64,000 nucleotides of DNA from JBJHBP01 sp050485645 (GCA_050485645.1 JBJHBT010000003.1:62001-126000), one strand, 5' to 3'; positions 8,884 through 18,002 are shown, counted from the first letter of the stretch. Numbers and translations: made by a program. Notes: generated by a model from the sequence alone, not told the origin.

Positions 8884-9842
8884 GGTATCGCAACGGACTC
8901 CAGCACGGATTCGGCTGCGTCATACGTTCCATCGAAACGGGAAGCGTCCACCGGTTCCAGGCGATGCCTCGCCACGGCAGTGAACACGGCCTGGATGTCT
9001 TCCGGATGGACGCCGCCATGACCTGCGATCAGTGCCCAGGCCTGGGCAGCGCGCAGCAGCGCAATACCGCCACGTGGCGAGAGGCCGGTAATGAAGTCGC
9101 CCGATTCGCGCGTGTGTGCGATCAGTGCCTGCACGTAGTCGAGCAGCGCCTCGCTGACATGGATGGCCGGCACGCGGTTCTGAAACTGAAGCAGCGCCTC
9201 GACGCTGAGCGTCGGATCCATGGCGTTGAGCATGTCGCGCCGGTCCTGGTTGCGCAGCAGTTCGCGTTCGCTTGCGGTGTCCGGATAGCCGAGTGCGATC
9301 TGCATCAGGAATCGATCGAGTTGCGATTCGGGCAGCGGGAAGGTGCCGATCTGCTGCAGCGGATTGCGGGTGGCGACAACGAAAAACGGTTCGGGGAGCC
9401 TGAAGGTTTCACCATCGGCCGTCACCTGACGTTCTTCCATCGCTTCCAGCAGGGCGCTCTGCGCCTTTGGCGTGGCACGATTGATTTCGTCGCCCAGCAC
9501 CAGCTGCGCGAACACCGGACCCTTGTGAAAACGGAAACTGCCGCTGTTGCGATCGAACACCGATACGCCGGTGACGTCGGCGGGCAGCAGGTCGCTGGTG
9601 AACTGGATTCTCTGAAACGACAGACCCAGGGAAGCCGCCAGCGCGTGAGCCAGCGTTGTCTTGCCTACGCCCGGCACGTCCTCGATGAGCAGGTGTCCGC
9701 GCGCCAGCAGGCAGGCGGTGGCCAGCGTGATCTGGTGTCGTTTGCCGACGATCACGCCCGACAGCGCATCGATCAGTTGCTGTATACGAGCTGAAGCATC
9801 GTCGGAGCCGGGCTTTGCGGCCCGCAGAGGTGGAGTCGCCAT
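8880..9842 (-). CDS. MoxR-family AAA+ ATPase
   Basis: 320 aa AAA+ protein. Walker A is EDVPGVGKTT (about 54-63), Walker B is LVLGDEINRA, and sensor-type motifs follow (VVATRNPLQQIGTFPLPESQLDRF, split around the conserved Asn and Arg). MoxR proteins act as chaperone-like ATPases, typically beside DUF58 or VWA proteins as here. First gene of the minus-strand operon, 117 nt downstream of the valS stop. The ATG at 9842 (MATPPLRAA) was chosen; an in-frame ATG 72 nt upstream would add a Cys-rich leader without family support, and neither start has a strong Shine-Dalgarno. Confidence 0.92.
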   Translation of the reverse strand: MATPPLRAAKPGSDDASARIQQLIDALSGVIVGKRHQITLATACLLARGHLLIEDVPGVGKTTLAHALAASLGLSFQRIQFTSDLLPADVTGVSVFDRNSGSFRFHKGPVFAQLVLGDEINRATPKAQSALLEAMEERQVTADGETFRLPEPFFVVATRNPLQQIGTFPLPESQLDRFLMQIALGYPDTASERELLRNQDRRDMLNAMDPTLSVEALLQFQNRVPAIHVSEALLDYVQALIAHTRESGDFITGLSPRGGIALLRAAQAWALIAGHGGVHPEDIQAVFTAVARHRLEPVDASRFDGTYDAAESVLESVAIP

Positions 9843-9959
9843 GCGGACAATGGTCGCCGAATTGTCCGGCGACGAACACCCCCGCGACGGGCAACTGTGA
9901 TGCATTGCCCACAATCATCGCCCACCGGGCGACGCTGGTCCGGTCGGTGGAACGATGCC

Positions 9960-12749
9960 TCAGGACAGTGTGCGCAGCTGCTGCAGCTGTGCCGAGAGCT
10001 GATCACGCTTCAGCGCCAGCTCATCGGCCCGGCCGCGGTCCTTGGCTACCACTTCCGGTGGTGCGTTGGCGACGAACTGCTCATTGCCGAGCTTCCGTTC
10101 CAGCTTCTTCAGATCCTGCTCGACACGCGCCAGCTGCTTGTTCAGACGGTCACACTCGGCTTCCACATCGATCAGGCCGGCCAGCGGCACCAGGATCTTC
10201 ATCTCCCCGAGCAGGGCCACCGCGGTGCCCCTGCGGTCGTCGTCGGCCGAGATCGGCCGGATGTCAGCCAGATTCGCCAGCCTGAGCAGGTAGCGTGCAT
10301 GCGTGCGCGCGCGCGAGAGATCCTGTTCGCTGGCGTCGACCAGCCACACCGGCAGTGGTTTGGACGGCGGCAGGTTGGTTTCCCCGCGTATCTGGCGAAT
10401 ACCAACGATGAACTGTTTGGTCCAGGCCACTTCGCGATCGGCTTCCGGGTCCGGAGAGAAGTCGCTTTCTTCGGGCTGCGCCTCGAGCATGATGGTCTGC
10501 GTCTGGAATCCGGCATGGTCGGCCAGTTTCAGCCACAGCTCCTCGGTGATGTACGGCATGATGGGGTGTAGCAGCCTGAGTGACGCGCCCAGGATGTACG
10601 CCAGCGTTGCGCGCGTGGAACGCTGCTGATCGACCAGTGCTTCGTCCTCGGCGTACAGCACGGGCTTCGTCAGTTCCAGGTACCAGTCACAGAACTCGTG
10701 CCAGATGAAGTCGTACAGTGTCTGGGCGGCGAGGTCGAAGCGATAGGAAGCTACCGCCGTGTGGAACTCCGCCGTGGCTTCATGCATTCGTGAGCGTATC
10801 CAGCGGTCGGCGATCGTCATCTCACCGCTGTCCGCGCCTTCGCGAGCGTGTCCTTCGATCTGTGCGAAGACGAAACCCGCGGCGTTCCACAGCTTGTTGC
10901 AGAAGCGCTGATAGCCTTCCACGCGGGCGAGGTCGAAGCTGATGTCACGGCCGGTGGTGGCCAGCGATGCAAACGTGAAGCGCATCGCATCGGTGCCGTA
11001 GGCCGGGATGCCATCCGGAAACTCGCGACGGGTCGCTTCCTCGATGCGCGGCTTCAGGTGAGCCTGCATCATGCCGTCGGTGCGCTTGGCGAGCAGCACG
11101 GACAGATCCACGCCGTCGATGATGTCGAGCGGGTCGAGCACATTGCCCTTGGACTTGGACATCTTCTGGCCTTCGTGGTCGCGGATCAGTCCGTGCACGT
11201 AGACTGTTCTGAACGGCACGTCGTCCATGAACTTCAGGCCCATCATGATCATTCTGGCCACCCAGAAGAAAATGATGTCGTGACCGGTGACCAGCGCGCT
11301 GGTGGGGTAAAAGGTCGACAGTTCGCGTGTCCTTTCCGGCCAGCCCAGCGTCGAGAACGGCCATAGGGCCGAAGAGAACCACGTGTCGAGCACGTCCTCG
11401 TCCTGGCGCAGCGGCACGTGGTCGGCCAGCTCGTAGCGGGCGCGGACCTCGGCCTCATCGCGCCCGACATGGATGTTGCCTTCGTTGTCGTACCAGGCGG
11501 GGATGCGATGACCCCACCACAGCTGTCTGGAAATGCACCAGTCCTGGATGTTGCGCATCCACTCGAAGTAGGTCTTGTTCCAGTTCTCCGGCACGAAGCG
11601 GATGCGACCCGACGCCACGGCGGCGATCGCCGGCTCGGCCAGCGGCGCAGTGCGCACGTACCACTGGTCGGTGAGGAAAGGCTCGACGACCACGCCACTG
11701 CGATCGCCGCGCGGCACCATCATTTCGTGGTCCTTCTCGCCGTCGAACAGTCCGCGGGCATCGAGGTCCTCGATGATCCGAAGGCGCGCATCGAAGCGGT
11801 CCATGCCCCGGTAGGCCTCAGGCACCGCATCGTTCAGATGCGCGTCGATGTCGAAGATGTTGATGAGTGGCAGGTTGTGGCGCAAGCCCACTTCGTAGTC
11901 GTTGAAGTCGTGGGCCGGCGTGATCTTCACGCAGCCGGTCCCGAACTCGGGATCCACGTAGTCATCGCCGACAACCGGAATCAGGCGTTCGGTCAGCGGC
12001 AGCCTCACATGTCGGCCGATCAGATGCCGGTAGCGTTCATCGTCGGGATGCACCGCCACGGCGGTGTCGCCGAGCATGGTTTCCGGTCGCGTCGTGGCGA
12101 CGACCAGATGCGTATCCGTGGCATTGCCCTCGGCGTCCGCGATCGGATAACGGAATCGCCACAGCTTGCCGGACTCGGCGGTGGACAGCACTTCGAGATC
12201 CGACAGTGCCGTATGCAGCTTCGGGTCCCAGTTCACCAGACGCTTGCCACGATAGATCAGGCCTTCGTCGTAGAGGCGAACGAACACCTCAACCACCGCT
12301 GCGGACATGCCCGGGTCCATCGTGAAGCGGTCGCGCGACCAGTCCACCGAGGCCGCCAGCCGGCGCAGCTGTTCGCCGATGCGGTTGCCGGACTGCTCTT
12401 TCCATTCCCAGACCCGCCGGACGAAGGCGTCCCTGCCCAGTACCGTGCGGTGCGTGCCTTCGCGGTCGAGAAGACGCTCCACCACCATCTGCGTGGCGAT
12501 GCCGGCGTGGTCCGTGCCGGGTTGCCAGAGCGTATTGGCGCCGCGCATGCGGTGGTAGCGGGTGAGAGCATCCATGATCGTGTCCTGGAATGCGTGCCCC
12601 ATGTGCAGCGTCCCGGTCACGTTCGGTGGCGGTATGACGATGCAGTACGGTTCGCCTTTCCCCGACGGCGCGAACCAGCCGGCTTGTTCCCAGCGCGCGT
12701 AGTGCTTCGCCTCGATGTCCTGCGGGCGATATCCCTGTGTTGCATTCAT
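9960..12749 (-). CDS. valS: Valyl-tRNA synthetase
   Basis: Class I synthetase that charges tRNA-Val. 929 aa. HIGH motif is HMGH (49-52); KMSKSKGN lies near residue 530. The CP1 editing domain between them includes ATTRPETMLGDTAVAVHP, which clears Thr-tRNA-Val. The C-terminal 70 residues form the ValS coiled coil (ECDRLNKQLARVEQDLKKLE). The ATG overlaps the holC stop as ATGA. The pepA-holC-valS order is a conserved gammaproteobacterial operon. Confidence 0.98.
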   Translation of the reverse strand: MNATQGYRPQDIEAKHYARWEQAGWFAPSGKGEPYCIVIPPPNVTGTLHMGHAFQDTIMDALTRYHRMRGANTLWQPGTDHAGIATQMVVERLLDREGTHRTVLGRDAFVRRVWEWKEQSGNRIGEQLRRLAASVDWSRDRFTMDPGMSAAVVEVFVRLYDEGLIYRGKRLVNWDPKLHTALSDLEVLSTAESGKLWRFRYPIADAEGNATDTHLVVATTRPETMLGDTAVAVHPDDERYRHLIGRHVRLPLTERLIPVVGDDYVDPEFGTGCVKITPAHDFNDYEVGLRHNLPLINIFDIDAHLNDAVPEAYRGMDRFDARLRIIEDLDARGLFDGEKDHEMMVPRGDRSGVVVEPFLTDQWYVRTAPLAEPAIAAVASGRIRFVPENWNKTYFEWMRNIQDWCISRQLWWGHRIPAWYDNEGNIHVGRDEAEVRARYELADHVPLRQDEDVLDTWFSSALWPFSTLGWPERTRELSTFYPTSALVTGHDIIFFWVARMIMMGLKFMDDVPFRTVYVHGLIRDHEGQKMSKSKGNVLDPLDIIDGVDLSVLLAKRTDGMMQAHLKPRIEEATRREFPDGIPAYGTDAMRFTFASLATTGRDISFDLARVEGYQRFCNKLWNAAGFVFAQIEGHAREGADSGEMTIADRWIRSRMHEATAEFHTAVASYRFDLAAQTLYDFIWHEFCDWYLELTKPVLYAEDEALVDQQRSTRATLAYILGASLRLLHPIMPYITEELWLKLADHAGFQTQTIMLEAQPEESDFSPDPEADREVAWTKQFIVGIRQIRGETNLPPSKPLPVWLVDASEQDLSRARTHARYLLRLANLADIRPISADDDRRGTAVALLGEMKILVPLAGLIDVEAECDRLNKQLARVEQDLKKLERKLGNEQFVANAPPEVVAKDRGRADELALKRDQLSAQLQQLRTLS

Positions 12750-13213
12750 AGGTTGTGTACGTTCAGTTCGTATCCGCGCGCACGATAGGCCTTGTAGCGA
12801 TCCCGTCCCTGCTGCCGGACATCAGGGGCACTGCTGATGATTTCGACGATGCGGGGACAGGCGTCGACGGACTCCGGAAGCCGGTCACCGAGATTGACCA
12901 GAACGTCGCAGGCCGGGGTCTGGCCAGCGTCCCCGCAGTGAATGAGGACGGGTTCATCGGTGTCGTCCGCGGATTCCGCCGTCGGCGATGCGGTCTGCGC
13001 CGGTGTGTCGGGCGTGGCGATCCTGTGTGGAATGAAGCTGGTATCCGAGAAGGTCCACAGCAGTTCGTCCAGTGTCTTCGCCTGCGACGGGTTGGCCGTG
13101 GCGATGACGATGCGACGGCACTGACGCGCCGCCTTCTCGATGATCCTGCAGGCTGTGCCAAGACGCGCTTGCTCCGCGCCGGAAGACAGGATGTAGAAAT
13201 CGATCTGCGGCAC
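12746..13213 (-). CDS. holC: DNA polymerase III chi subunit
   Basis: Clamp-loader accessory subunit that bridges psi and single-strand-binding protein. 155 aa; E. coli chi is 147 aa. Family features include the start IDFYILSSG, the segment ARLGTACRIIEKAARQ and LDELLWTFSDTSFIPH, and the end region GRDRYKAYRARGYEL. A low-complexity Ala/Asp/Thr insert (about residues 75-95) interrupts the middle and accounts for the extra length. GTG at 13213 is the chosen start, 11 nt after the pepA stop. The longer in-frame extension lies inside pepA and was rejected. Confidence 0.9.
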   Translation of the reverse strand: MPQIDFYILSSGAEQARLGTACRIIEKAARQCRRIVIATANPSQAKTLDELLWTFSDTSFIPHRIATPDTPAQTASPTAESADDTDEPVLIHCGDAGQTPACDVLVNLGDRLPESVDACPRIVEIISSAPDVRQQGRDRYKAYRARGYELNVHNL

Positions 13214-13224
13214 GGCGCGTGCGT

Positions 13225-14709
13225 TCAGTCGGCGTTGAGGGCGAAATCCACCAGCAGACTGACCGGTCGTCCGGTGGCACCCTTGGCGGCATTGCCACGC
13301 CAGGCGACGCCGGCGATGTCCAGGTGCGCCCATGGTGTGTCGTCGACGAAGCGTGACAGGAACTGCGCCGCAATGCTCGCGCCACCTTCACGCGATCCGG
13401 AATTCGCGACATCCGCGAAATTGCTCTTCAGGCTGTCGCCGTATTCGTCGTCCACCGGCATCGGCCACGCCGTATCCAGCGTGCGCTTTCCGGCGTCGAC
13501 CAGCGCCTGGCTGAGCTTTTCATCGTTGCTGAACAGTCCCGTATGCAGTCCGCCCAGCGCGACCACGCAGGCACCGGTGAGGGTGGCGACGTCGATCAGA
13601 CAGCGCGGCTTGAAGCGCCGGGCATAGGTCAGCGCGTCACAGAGAATGAGACGGCCTTCGGCATCGGTGTTGAGAACCTCGATGGTCTGGCCGGACATGC
13701 TCCTGACGATATCGCCCGGCCGGGTCGCCGTGCCGCTGGGCATGTTTTCGCAGGCGGGGATGATTGCGGTGACGTTCACTTTGGCGCCCATCCCGGCAAG
13801 TGCCGCGATGGCGCCCATCACGCCGGCGGCACCGCACATGTCGTACTTCATCTCGTCCATTTTCGGTGGCGGCTTCAGCGAAATGCCGCCCGTGTCGAAA
13901 GTGATGCCCTTGCCGCACATGACGATCGGCGCCGAGCGGGGTGAACCGCCCTTGTACTGCATTACGATCAGCTGCGGAGGTGTGACGCTGCCCCGCGTAA
14001 CGGAGAGGAATGCGCCCATCCGGAGTTTGGTGATTTCACGCGCTCCCAGCACCCTGGTGGTCAGGCCTGTGTGCCGCTTCGCCAGATCCCGCGCAACGGT
14101 AGCCAGATGAGCTGGCGTACAGATGTTGGGGGGGCGGTTGCCCAGGTCGCGGGCCAGATCGGCACCATCCGCCACGGCCGTGCCGTGCGCGATACCACGA
14201 CGCAGATCGCGAGTGGTGGCCTTGTCCTGCGTGGCGATCGCGAAACGCTTCAGCGCCGCCGCGGGATCCTTGCGACTTTTCATTTCGTCGAACCGGTAGA
14301 AGCCGGCGCGGACCGTTTCGACCGTCAGCCGCCCGATCCGGTACGGGTCGGCGTCACCCCGGATCTCGTCCGCCAGATAGTTGGTGGCCTCTTTCTGGTC
14401 GGTGTTGCGCAACACCTGAACGGCATTCGACAGCGCCGCGCCGTACCGCTTGGCATTGAAGTCTTCGTGGCGACCGCAGCCCACCAGCAGCCATCGTTCC
14501 GCGGCCGTGCCGGTGGTGCGATGTACGAGCAGCGTCCTGCCGGCGCGTCCGGACGCGTCGCCGGAGCGAACCAGTTCCGCTATCAGCCCGTGTGCGGCGC
14601 TGTCCATCTGCTTCGCCACGCCACGCAGGCGATTGTCGTCGAACAGCGGCAGGATCGCACAGGCGGTCTTCTGACTGGCTGCTGTGCCGGTTCTGACGGG
14701 AAACTCCAT
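13225..14709 (-). CDS. pepA: Cytosol (leucyl) aminopeptidase
   Basis: Two-metal M17 aminopeptidase releasing N-terminal residues from peptides; some PepA proteins also bind DNA. 494 aa, close to E. coli PepA (503). Metal ligands are in place: K267 and D272 in GKGITFDTGG, D290, then D349 and E351 in the family signature NTDAEGRL (347-354). The ATG at 14709 follows a good Shine-Dalgarno, CCAGGAGCGAAAGT. First gene of pepA-holC-valS and divergent from lptF, the standard arrangement in gammaproteobacteria. Confidence 0.97.
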   Translation of the reverse strand: MEFPVRTGTAASQKTACAILPLFDDNRLRGVAKQMDSAAHGLIAELVRSGDASGRAGRTLLVHRTTGTAAERWLLVGCGRHEDFNAKRYGAALSNAVQVLRNTDQKEATNYLADEIRGDADPYRIGRLTVETVRAGFYRFDEMKSRKDPAAALKRFAIATQDKATTRDLRRGIAHGTAVADGADLARDLGNRPPNICTPAHLATVARDLAKRHTGLTTRVLGAREITKLRMGAFLSVTRGSVTPPQLIVMQYKGGSPRSAPIVMCGKGITFDTGGISLKPPPKMDEMKYDMCGAAGVMGAIAALAGMGAKVNVTAIIPACENMPSGTATRPGDIVRSMSGQTIEVLNTDAEGRLILCDALTYARRFKPRCLIDVATLTGACVVALGGLHTGLFSNDEKLSQALVDAGKRTLDTAWPMPVDDEYGDSLKSNFADVANSGSREGGASIAAQFLSRFVDDTPWAHLDIAGVAWRGNAAKGATGRPVSLLVDFALNAD

Positions 14710-14983
14710 ACTTTCGCTCCTGGCCAGGCGGGAAATGCAAGCTGCGGCGGTTGACGGGTTGATCGGTGCGGCGCTGATACCGGTCACGGCATTCGACGAC
14801 GCGTGTGTTATCGTTTCGCGGGTTGCGGCTGCCTGCCGGCAGTCGGCGCGATGCGGCATGCCATGCCTCCGGTGCTGTCGGCTCCGGCGATGTCGCGCCG
14901 CCATGCCGTTGCCCGGATACACGCTGCCGCGCAGCGCAGTAGTGTACTCGAATTACCGAATCGATCGGAAACAGTTCGCCAGC
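14710..14983. promoter_or_regulatory. Divergent pepA / lptF promoter region
   Basis: A 274-nt non-coding gap between divergently transcribed pepA and lptF, so promoters for both must lie here or in the ends of the genes. On the plus strand TTGACG near 14753 followed by TGATAC after 18 nt is a possible weak sigma70 pair for lptF; this is a pattern match only. No clear minus-strand promoter was identified. No operator could be assigned. Confidence 0.35.
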
Positions 14984-16087
14984 GTGAACCTGATCAGCCG
15001 CTATGTTTTTCGTGAAATCCTCACTACCTCCCTGGTGGTGATCGCGGTGCTGTTCGTCATCCTGATGAGCAATCAGTTTGCCGAGCTGCTGGCCGAAGCC
15101 GCCGCGGACAAGTTGCCGCGCGAAGCGGTTTTCGCGATTTTTGTTCTCACCTCACTGCGTTACCTCGAACTGGTCGTACCGATCGGTCTGTTTCTGGGCA
15201 TCATGCTGGCGCTGGCGCGCCTGAACCGGGACAGCGAGCGTACCGCTCTGGCGGCCTGCGGCGTGGGCAGTGGCCCGCTGCTCATACCCGTCGGCGCTCT
15301 GGCCGGACTGCTCGCCTGTGGCGTCGGCTGGCTGGCCGTCGTACAGGCACCGCAGGCCACGGCCAACATCGATCAGATCCGTGCACAGGCCCGCACATCA
15401 CTGGGACTGGGGGTGCTCGAACCGGGCAGGTTCTCGGGTGCCGACGCCGACGGCACGGTGATCTACGGTCGCGAAGTGGTTGGCGACGAGCTCAGGGACG
15501 TGTTTCTGCAGCGCGAGCGCGATGGCCGTGTGGCGGTCATTCTCGCTGCCCGCGCGCAGAGTGTGCACGACGCGCGCACCGGTCAGCAGGCGCTGATCTT
15601 CTATGACGGACGCCGATATGAGGGCGTGCCGGGCCACCGCGACTTCATGATCATGAGCTTTGGTGAACACGGCATTCCGGTCCCGGACGACGATACGGAT
15701 GACGATGCCGCCCGCAGCGTGCTCACCCGGCCGACCTCGGAACTGCGAGCGTCGTCACGTCCCATTGATCAGGCCGAGTGGCAGTGGCGGATCTCCGCGC
15801 CGATTTCGATGCTGATCCTGGCGCTGCTCGCGGTGCCGTTGAGTCGATCGTCACCACGCGATGGCCGCTACGCGCGCGTCGGCGTGGGGCTTCTGATCTA
15901 CATCTGCTATGCGAATGCGCTGTCGGTTGCGCGGGTCTGGATGGAGCGTGAGCAGGTGCCTGCCTGGGCTGGCCTGTGGTGGGTACACGCGGTAATGGCC
16001 TGTCTGGCGCTGGTGCTGGTGCTGCGCGAGGCGGGCTGGACGCGGTCCGCGACACGCGCCACCGGGGCGCGCGGGGGCGCGGCATGA
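14984..16087 (+). CDS. lptF: LPS export system permease LptF
   Basis: Inner-membrane subunit of the LptB2FGC ABC transporter that extracts lipopolysaccharide and drives it across the periplasmic bridge. 367 aa (E. coli 366). Three N-terminal helices (about 12-33, 50-80, 95-120), a periplasmic beta-jellyroll and three C-terminal helices (about 270-345) match the YjgP/YjgQ fold. GTG at 14984 (Met-Asn-Leu-Ile-Ser-Arg-Tyr) is the expected family start; upstream in-frame codons lie in the divergent promoter gap. Its stop overlaps the lptG start as ATGA. Confidence 0.95.
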   Translation: MNLISRYVFREILTTSLVVIAVLFVILMSNQFAELLAEAAADKLPREAVFAIFVLTSLRYLELVVPIGLFLGIMLALARLNRDSERTALAACGVGSGPLLIPVGALAGLLACGVGWLAVVQAPQATANIDQIRAQARTSLGLGVLEPGRFSGADADGTVIYGREVVGDELRDVFLQRERDGRVAVILAARAQSVHDARTGQQALIFYDGRRYEGVPGHRDFMIMSFGEHGIPVPDDDTDDDAARSVLTRPTSELRASSRPIDQAEWQWRISAPISMLILALLAVPLSRSSPRDGRYARVGVGLLIYICYANALSVARVWMEREQVPAWAGLWWVHAVMACLALVLVLREAGWTRSATRATGARGGAA

Positions 16088-17154
16088 GGTTGCTGCGTCA
16101 GTACATCGTGATCTCGGTGCTCAAGGGCGTGGCCACCGTGCTGGCCGCGCTGCTGGCCATCGGCAGCGTAGCCGGTTTCGTTGGTCAGATGAACAGCGTG
16201 GGCAGTGGTGACTACGGGCTGAACGACGCAATGCTCTATGTGGTGCTGCGGATTCCGCGTCTGATATTCGAGATGCTGCCAGCCGCGGCGTTGATCGGCG
16301 GGTTGCTCAGTCTTGGCCAGATGGCCGTGCATCGCGAGCTGATCGTCATGCGGGCGAGCGGCGTGTCCAATGTCCGTCTGCTGAGTGCGGTGGGAACTGC
16401 CGGCGTGTTTCTGATGGTGGTGATGGTGCTGCTGGGTGAGTCGCTGGCGCCTTCGCTCGGCGCCTATGCGCGCGAGATGCGCACGCAGGCCATGCATCAG
16501 GATATGGATCTGGCCGATGGCCGCAGCGCCTGGCTTCGGGAAGGCAACCTGATCGTCGGCTTGCGCAGGCAGGGCAGCGACTTCGATGTGCGTGGCGGTT
16601 TTCTGCTGTTTGAACTGGGTGATGAAGGCGAACTGCGGCATGTGGCGCGCGCCGATTCGGCCGAAGTCGATAGCGACGGCCGCTGGACGCTGACCAACTA
16701 TGCGGAGACGTCGTTCGACGACGGCATCGTCGATGCCGTGACGGGCAGCGAGATGCGTCGCGACTACCACCTCAATCCGGAACTCGTCGGTCTGGCAGAA
16801 GTGCGCCACGATCTGCTCGATACACCGCGGCTGAAGCGCTATATCGAATATCTCCTGGCCAACGACCTCAATGCCGACCGGTACCTGATCGCCTACTGGT
16901 CACGCATGGCCGACGTCGTGGCGGTATTCCTGATGACGCTGCTCGCACTGCCGTTCGTGTTCGGCAGCCTGCGCTCGGCCGGAGCGGGTGCGCGCCTGCT
17001 GGTGGGACTGGTCGTCGGCCTGGGTTACTACGTCAGCGGTCAGCTGCTGACGAACACCAGTGAAGTGTTCGCGGTTGATCCGCGCATCGTGGCTTGGGCG
17101 CCCGCCGCGCTGCTGCTCGTCATCACGTCGGTCGCCTGTTCGCGCATGCGTTAG
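16084..17154 (+). CDS. lptG: LPS export system permease LptG
   Basis: Partner of LptF in the lipopolysaccharide extraction complex. 356 aa. It begins MRLLRQYIVISVLKG, has the same 3-helix / periplasmic domain / 3-helix layout, and contains the conserved segment LPAAALIGGLLSLGQMAVHREL, here given around its two Gly-rich turns, and HRELIVMRASG, the coupling-helix region that contacts LptB. Starts inside the lptF stop (ATGA). The gene is followed by an intergenic palindromic repeat rather than by another gene on the same strand. Confidence 0.95.
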   Translation: MRLLRQYIVISVLKGVATVLAALLAIGSVAGFVGQMNSVGSGDYGLNDAMLYVVLRIPRLIFEMLPAAALIGGLLSLGQMAVHRELIVMRASGVSNVRLLSAVGTAGVFLMVVMVLLGESLAPSLGAYAREMRTQAMHQDMDLADGRSAWLREGNLIVGLRRQGSDFDVRGGFLLFELGDEGELRHVARADSAEVDSDGRWTLTNYAETSFDDGIVDAVTGSEMRRDYHLNPELVGLAEVRHDLLDTPRLKRYIEYLLANDLNADRYLIAYWSRMADVVAVFLMTLLALPFVFGSLRSAGAGARLLVGLVVGLGYYVSGQLLTNTSEVFAVDPRIVAWAPAALLLVITSVACSRMR

Positions 17155-17213
17155 CCCGGATGCTTCCATGAACGGTGTTTGCGCCTCCGGGGTAGCCGGT
17201 GGGGGCAGCCCCC

Positions 17214-17250
17214 GGGGTAGCCCAAGGGATAGCTCAAGGGATAGCCCAAG
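17214..17250. repeat. 12-bp tandem repeat, about three copies
   Basis: Between the lptG stop and the palindromic element lie three consecutive 12-bp units: GGGGTAGCCCAA, GGGATAGCTCAA and GGGATAGCCCAA. A decayed fourth unit, GGGGGAGCCGGG, runs into the palindrome. In one forward frame they would read as a Gly-Ile-Ala-Gln-like repeat, but there is no convincing start or ribosome-binding site, so they are treated as non-coding. Confidence 0.8.
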
Positions 17251-17258
17251 GGGGAGCC

Positions 17259-17377
17259 GGGCCGTTGCGGAACATTCCCCCTTTCTTTGGGGACGGCGGA
17301 AGAGCGTCCGTGCGCCTCGGCCGCGGCCATCCATGGCCGCGGACGCCCGGAGAAAGGGGGATGCTCCGCAACGGCCC
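17259..17377. repeat. Palindromic repeat, second member of the 2-kb family
   Basis: Left arm 17259-17286 and right arm 17351-17377 are reverse complements apart from one mismatch and one extra T. The centre (17287-17350) contains GGGACGGCGGAAGAGCGTCC followed by a GGCCGCGGCC...TGGCCGCGGAC block, nearly identical to the centre of the element at 2079-2234. The arms differ between the copies but share GGGGGATGC and an outer CGGCCCGCTTTG/CGCCCGGCTTTG-like edge. It lies between convergent lptG and the RDD gene and could act as a bidirectional terminator or transcript-end structure. The remainder of 17155-17490 contains nothing else recognisable. Confidence 0.85.
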
Positions 17378-17490
17378 GCTTTGACGCGGTCGATGTTCGT
17401 GACGCGGTCGCGGTTCATGAAGAGTTCGGGCTGGGCGGTGGGTTCGGGCTGGGCGTGTGCGGCGTTGTCATGCCCACGGTCGTCTGGTGT

Positions 17491-17949
17491 TCAGTTGCGG
17501 CGTGATTTGGGCAGGTGGACGATGCGGGTGCCGCTGACAAGATCGTGCCAGCTGCGTTGCTGCCGGTCGACGAGGATCCACCAGTAGCCGAGGCCGGCCG
17601 GCAGGAGCGCCAGCAGGGCCGCGGCGCAGCGCAGCAATGCCCGGCCCCAGCCGGGCGGCTTGCCGTCCGGGCCTTCGATACGCAGGCGCCAGGCCTGCAT
17701 GCCGAGGGTGCGTCCGCCCTGTGTCCAGCACCACGCGAAGAACAGTACACCGAGGGTGACCAGTCCGGCGCGAAACCACCAGACCCCTGGCTCCACGTCG
17801 CGAAAACCGCGGGCGGCCACGACGATCAGTGCGTACACCATCGCGATCGCGACCAGCAGCAGCCAGTCATAGACCAACGCGGCCAGCCGCCGCAGCAGAC
17901 CGGCGGGTTCAGTGGAAGCGTCGATGGCGGTTTGCGGCGGGGCGATCAC
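17491..17949 (-). CDS. RDD-family membrane protein
   Basis: Small inner-membrane protein. From the GTG at 17949 it is 152 aa, with the RDD start motif LLRRLAALVYDWLLL, hydrophobic helices at about 20-45, 58-80 and 105-125, and the typical TQGGRTLGMQAWRLRI and WHDLVSGTRIV motifs. RDD proteins are uncharacterised or implicated in transport; the role here is unknown. The frame stays open to 18066, but that extension would translate an inverted-repeat end (17988-18002) and a minisatellite, so the shorter start is preferred. No clear Shine-Dalgarno marks either start. Confidence 0.78.
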   Translation of the reverse strand: MIAPPQTAIDASTEPAGLLRRLAALVYDWLLLVAIAMVYALIVVAARGFRDVEPGVWWFRAGLVTLGVLFFAWCWTQGGRTLGMQAWRLRIEGPDGKPPGWGRALLRCAAALLALLPAGLGYWWILVDRQQRSWHDLVSGTRIVHLPKSRRN

Positions 17950-17987
17950 TGGGCTGGCGCTCGGTCGGGAATTGCGGCGAGCGGAGT

Positions 17988-18002
17988 CTAGCAGCCTGTC
18001 GG
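17988..18002. repeat. Solo copy of the MITE terminal repeat
   Basis: CTAGCAGCCTGTCGG is identical to the outer 15 bp of the left end of the element at 26199-26365. No matching opposite end was found nearby, so this is a solitary end or a remnant. It lies just upstream of the preferred RDD start. Confidence 0.7.

Noticed and set aside
11418..12788. 456-codon open frame antisense to valS
   Set aside because: Shadow of valS with no recognisable domain.
12746..13333. Longer HolC starting inside pepA
   Set aside because: The extra 40 residues are basic shadow sequence of pepA; the conserved chi fold begins at the GTG at 13213.
17199..17384. Short protein with GIAQGIAQ repeats
   Set aside because: It is the translation of the 12-bp tandem repeat and the palindrome; no ribosome-binding site or homologous family.
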